From assembly GCA_023390485.1 (NCBI GenBank), contig JAEWCT010000093.1, forward strand, positions 1 through 9,166: a DNA stretch of 9,166 nucleotides, in the 5' to 3' direction. Made by a program: the position numbers and the translations under genes. This document shows, piece after piece, positions 6,274-9,166 of the stretch. Numbering within the stretch: position 1 is the first letter of the stretch; every line of letters starts with the position of its first letter. Source of the stretch: Pseudomonadota bacterium (GTDB lineage Bacteria; Pseudomonadota; Alphaproteobacteria; Rhizobiales; Hyphomicrobiaceae). The notes below the pieces were generated by a model that had not been told where the DNA came from, ran no database searches, and saw nothing but the letters and a program-made list of their open reading frames with translations.

Positions 6274-7968
6274 TCAGGGTCCGTAGACGATCGACTTCGC
6301 CGCCGGCCACGAAACGCGATAGCCGTACTCCAGAATTTTTTCCTCGTCCGGCTCGAGCTTGGCCTGGAACGCGATGATGCCGCGCTTGTCGTCGACGTTC
6401 TGCGTCGTCGGCGAAGCCTTGCCCGTCAGTTCGACCTTGATGTCGTCGTTCTGCGCCACAGGAACGCGATCGAGGATGGTTACGTCAATGGCCCGCTCGT
6501 GCATGTTTTTGACATTGACGCGGAAGTTCCGGCTGTCGACGTGCGACGTCGAAATGAGCCCACTCTCGCCGCGCTTCTCTTCCAGCACCGCATGCTTGAT
6601 CTTCACCTGATCGTCGATGCCGAAGCCAAGATCATGTTCGCTGCCCGGGCTGAGAAGTGGTAAATCGCCGGTGCCGACGAACGTGCCGTCGCGGAATAGG
6701 AAAACCGTGCCGGGCAGCAGAGGCGTGCCCTTGGCGAGCTTCAGCTTCGCGTAGAGATAGGCGCTGGTATCGACTTTCGGCACGGCGCGGCAGCTCAACG
6801 CCGGCTCGAGCGCCTCCGACGCTAGGAGCACGCGCTTGGCTTCACCCGTTCCGGCAATACTCGCGCGCCCCGGAACCTCGAACGTTGCCTCGAACGGCGC
6901 GCTTTGTAGCTGCGCCACGGCTTCTTCGACGTTGACGGACTCAGGCGCCGCCTGCTCGAAATTACCGCCGAGTCCGTCCGCGGCAGCGATATTGCGATGC
7001 TTCGCCATCAGGCGCTGCGATGGTTCAGGCGGAGGAGCAGGAGCGGCAGCCGCCACGGGTTTTGGTGCCTGTTCGAAATCCACGAATTGCGTTTCGAGAT
7101 ACGGCGCAGACGAACCGTCGCTTGGCCGCGACGTTGAAAGCTTCAGCGAAACGGCATCCCAATTTTCTCCCGAGCGCTGCGTTATCGCCGCACGCCGGTC
7201 GAGCGACAGTTTCGGCGGCTCGGTCTTCGAACCCGTCTGCAGCCGGGCATCGTACAGCGGCGCCCAGTGGGCATCGGGAACTTGATAATGCACGCTCAGA
7301 TCGGCCTCGAGCGGCGTCTGCGCGACGACATGAACACGCACCTCGGTCTGCTCGGTCCGTGCCGGCGCCAGCGCCGCGAGCTGCTTTTCAGCGTCGGAAA
7401 TCTGCCGGTTGATCTCGCGGATTTTCTGCTCCGCATCGAGCGCGAGTTTGCTCGCATCTCCCGTCGCCTGCGCGATGAGCGCCAGAACCTTCGGCCAGTC
7501 ATCCGGCGGCGATGCGGCATTTGTCGTTTGCGGAGCAGGCCGCGTCGGAAGCTGGGCAAGATTCGCGATCAGCTTCTTCTGCGTCTTCGCAGCCTGCGCC
7601 TGCGCGTCAACTGTCGTTCGCTGGTCCTTGAGTGTCTGGATCGTGTCCTCGAGAACCTTACGCTGCTTGTCGGCAGCCTCGCTCTCGGCGCGCTGCAAAA
7701 GCTTCTTCGCCGTATCGACGGACCCGATATCGAGCTTGCCCGTCGCCTTGCCCTCGACCCTGATGGAACCGGGAATGGCGCTCGCCGGCACGTCGCCGAT
7801 GACGATCGTATGCTCGCCCTTGTCGATATGCACCTTGGCGATGCGTGTGACCTCGGCGCCCGACAGAAACACCGTCACATCGTCGATGGCCGACGTTGCC
7901 GGTACTTCGACTGCAAGCGCGCTGAACGGCGTGGCGGCCAGGAAAGCTGCCGCAAAGACAAAACGCAT
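6274..7968 (-). CDS. Secreted MuiA-family protein (DUF4140 plus DUF4139)
   Basis: A 564-residue exported protein of the mucoidy-inhibitor MuiA type. A signal peptide (MRFVFAAAFLAATPFSALA, likely cut after residue 19) is followed by the N-terminal DUF4140 region (about 28-130), with the usual opening VTVFLSGAEVTR and IVIGDVP. Charged, probably coiled-coil segments lie at about 86-137 and 174-202. The long beta-rich DUF4139 region (about 210-560) includes the family's YQVPDAHWAPLYDARL, TGTGDLPLLSPG-like and LEYGYRVSWP stretches. An Ala/Pro-rich linker (about 301-317) interrupts DUF4139. The family is widespread in the envelope, but its activity is not established as far as I know. A weak AAAGG precedes the ATG at 7968. 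It sits between serC and purA on the same strand, 152 bases after serC. A relation to serine or purine synthesis is not apparent. Confidence 0.88.
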   Translation of the reverse strand: MRFVFAAAFLAATPFSALAVEVPATSAIDDVTVFLSGAEVTRIAKVHIDKGEHTIVIGDVPASAIPGSIRVEGKATGKLDIGSVDTAKKLLQRAESEAADKQRKVLEDTIQTLKDQRTTVDAQAQAAKTQKKLIANLAQLPTRPAPQTTNAASPPDDWPKVLALIAQATGDASKLALDAEQKIREINRQISDAEKQLAALAPARTEQTEVRVHVVAQTPLEADLSVHYQVPDAHWAPLYDARLQTGSKTEPPKLSLDRRAAITQRSGENWDAVSLKLSTSRPSDGSSAPYLETQFVDFEQAPKPVAAAAPAPPPEPSQRLMAKHRNIAAADGLGGNFEQAAPESVNVEEAVAQLQSAPFEATFEVPGRASIAGTGEAKRVLLASEALEPALSCRAVPKVDTSAYLYAKLKLAKGTPLLPGTVFLFRDGTFVGTGDLPLLSPGSEHDLGFGIDDQVKIKHAVLEEKRGESGLISTSHVDSRNFRVNVKNMHERAIDVTILDRVPVAQNDDIKVELTGKASPTTQNVDDKRGIIAFQAKLEPDEEKILEYGYRVSWPAAKSIVYGP

Positions 7969-8120
7969 CTCGCTGTGACCTTTGGTTGTTTGGTTGACGA
8001 CGCCCGATGAACCGCCTCGGCGAGTGGCGACCCCAGCCGATTATGGCCGATGCAAAGCGCGAGAAAAAGGCATTGACACGGCCGCTATTAACCAGATTAC
8101 GCAAAGGTCGCCAGCAAAAT
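7969..8120 (-). other. Gap between serC and the MuiA-like gene
   Basis: No gene is seen here. On the minus strand there is a T-run (8068-8064) about 50 bases after the serC stop, but only a three-pair stem precedes it, so termination is doubtful. CATAAT (8045-8040) could be a -10 for the MuiA-like gene, but the hexamer at -35 distance (TTTTTC) is poor. Either serC and the MuiA-like gene are co-transcribed, or the promoter is of a type I do not recognise. Confidence 0.3.
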
Positions 8121-9166
8121 TCACGCCGAAAGCACCTTGGCCCGAGCCTTTGCGTACCCCCATTCGAGCCAGGGCAGAAGCGCCGCGATATCCTGGCTCT
8201 CGACCGTAGTGCCGCACCAGACGCGCAGTCCCGCCGGCATGCCGCGGTAGGCGGCGATATCGAAGGCCGCACCCTCGCCTTCGAGCAGCCCTACGAGGTT
8301 GCGCATGACATCGAGACGCACGTCCTCCGACGCATTCACGAGCGCCGGTTCTGCGAACCGCATCGCGACCGATGTCTGGGAGCGGGTCCGGGGATCTGTC
8401 GCCAGCGGCGCCACCCACGGGGTCCGGTCGATCCAGTCGTAAAGTATTGACGACGTGGCGCGCGCCCGCGCGACTGTCGCGTCGATCCCGCCGAGACCTT
8501 CCGCCCAGCTGAGAGCATCGAGATAATCTTCGACGCACAGCATCGATGGCGTGTTGATCGTGACGCCCTCGAAAACGTCGCGCAGAATTCCGTCCTTGTT
8601 CGTCAGCCGGAAAAGCTTCGGCACAGGCCATGGCGGCCGGTACGACACGAGCCGCTCGAGCGCGCGCGGAGACACGATGAGCATCCCATGCGCGCCTTCT
8701 CCACCGAGCGCCTTTTGCCAGGAATAGGTCAGCACGTCGACTTTGCGGAGATCGATCGCCTCCGCGAAGAGGGCCGACGTCGCGTCGCACATGACGAGCC
8801 CTTGCCGATCATCGGGAATCCAATCGCCGTCGGGCACCTTCACGCCCGTCGTCGTGCCGTTCCAGGTGAAGAGCACGTCGCGCGAGAAATCGACCTTGCC
8901 GAGATCCGGAAGATATCCAGGCTCGGCTTCGAATGTGCGCAGATCGGAAAGCTTCAACTCGGCCGTCGCATCGCGGAGCCAGTTGCGGCCGAACACATCC
9001 CACGCCAGCACGTCCGTTCCGCGCTCGCCGAGCAGGTTCCACATCGCGAGTTCGAACGCGCCGGTATCAGAGCCTGGAACGATCGCGGCTTCGTAGCCGG
9101 GCGGCAAACGGAGGATGCTCCGCGTGCGCTCGACCGCGAGCTTCAATCGCTCCCGGCCATCGGTGG
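8121..9166 (-). CDS. serC: Phosphoserine aminotransferase, 5' end beyond the window
   Basis: SerC (EC 2.6.1.52) is a PLP enzyme that converts 3-phosphohydroxypyruvate and glutamate to phosphoserine and 2-oxoglutarate in serine synthesis; it also acts in the DXP-dependent vitamin B6 route. The reading frame runs off the right edge: codons before the TTG at 9146 read T-D-G-R-E-R, which continues the family's sequence, so that TTG is an internal Leu and not a start. About 347 residues are present; members of this alphaproteobacterial/Methanosarcina-type group are about 390, so roughly 40 residues are missing. Visible features are VPGSDTGAFELAMWNLLG (cofactor phosphate region), FTWNGTTTGVKVP, CDATSALFAEAIDL with the PLP-ring Asp, and YSWQKALGGEGAHGM with the Schiff-base Lys codon at 8714-8712. 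The C-terminal domain is complete to the TGA at 8123-8121. The next gene downstream is MuiA-like rather than serA. Confidence 0.95.
   Translation of the reverse strand, partial: TDGRERLKLAVERTRSILRLPPGYEAAIVPGSDTGAFELAMWNLLGERGTDVLAWDVFGRNWLRDATAELKLSDLRTFEAEPGYLPDLGKVDFSRDVLFTWNGTTTGVKVPDGDWIPDDRQGLVMCDATSALFAEAIDLRKVDVLTYSWQKALGGEGAHGMLIVSPRALERLVSYRPPWPVPKLFRLTNKDGILRDVFEGVTINTPSMLCVEDYLDALSWAEGLGGIDATVARARATSSILYDWIDRTPWVAPLATDPRTRSQTSVAMRFAEPALVNASEDVRLDVMRNLVGLLEGEGAAFDIAAYRGMPAGLRVWCGTTVESQDIAALLPWLEWGYAKARAKVLSA

Noticed and set aside
7267..8010. Plus-strand ORF of 247 codons opposite the MuiA-like gene
   Set aside because: It is Arg/Leu-rich with no domain features, and the minus-strand gene has a signal peptide and recognisable domains.
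8073..8101. Perfect TTGACA on the plus strand in the serC/MuiA-like gap, pointing antisense into serC
   Set aside because: At 17 or 18 bases downstream the hexamers are ATTACG or TTACGC, poor -10 boxes, so there is no real support for an antisense promoter.
9144..9146. TTG as the start codon of serC
   Set aside because: The frame stays open to the window edge with family-like residues, and about 40 N-terminal residues of the family are otherwise missing.

Overview
The window looks like chromosomal DNA of an alphaproteobacterium of the order Hyphomicrobiales (Rhizobiales). The coding DNA is GC-rich, PurA and SerC are of the alphaproteobacterial kind, there is a multi-repeat DUF1217 protein (a family tied to alphaproteobacterial flagellar loci), and there is a four-helix membrane protein of a type I recall from this order. 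A Hyphomicrobium-like source is plausible, but this is inferred from protein character alone. I see no tRNA, rRNA, CRISPR array, transposase or phage gene.

Layout. Positions 1-186 are non-coding leader with one short dyad. A 720-residue protein built from about six DUF1217 repeats (187-2349, +) is followed by a GC-rich hairpin. A small exported Gly/Pro-rich protein (2506-2826, +) comes next and ends 27 bases from the oppositely oriented membrane-protein gene. Everything to the right is on the minus strand. In transcription order from the right edge these are: serC (right edge to 8121, 5' end cut off), a secreted MuiA-like DUF4140/DUF4139 protein (7968-6274), purA (6155-4866), a YdcF/ElyC-like DUF218 membrane protein (4785-3988), then a separate two-gene unit of a 24-residue single-helix peptide (3770-3696) and the four-helix membrane protein (3678-2854).

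How they work together. serC (serine and vitamin B6 synthesis) and purA (AMP branch of purine synthesis) are housekeeping genes. The MuiA-like and YdcF-like proteins are envelope proteins interspersed with them. The most interesting stretch is 2854-3826. A GGAAC-N16-GGTT element, close to the promoter used by the alphaproteobacterial general-stress sigma factor EcfG, sits about 30 bases upstream of the micro-protein gene. The micro-protein has a good ribosome binding site and lies 17 bases ahead of the four-helix gene, so the pair looks like a small stress-inducible membrane operon. A second unexplained element is a perfectly phased 11-bp direct repeat in three copies upstream of purA.

No stretch above 300 bases lacks a gene. 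The gaps (1-186, 2350-2505, 3771-3987, 4786-4865, 6156-6273, 7969-8120) are covered by the entries below; 4786-4865 holds only the ribosome binding site of the YdcF-like gene and no convincing terminator.
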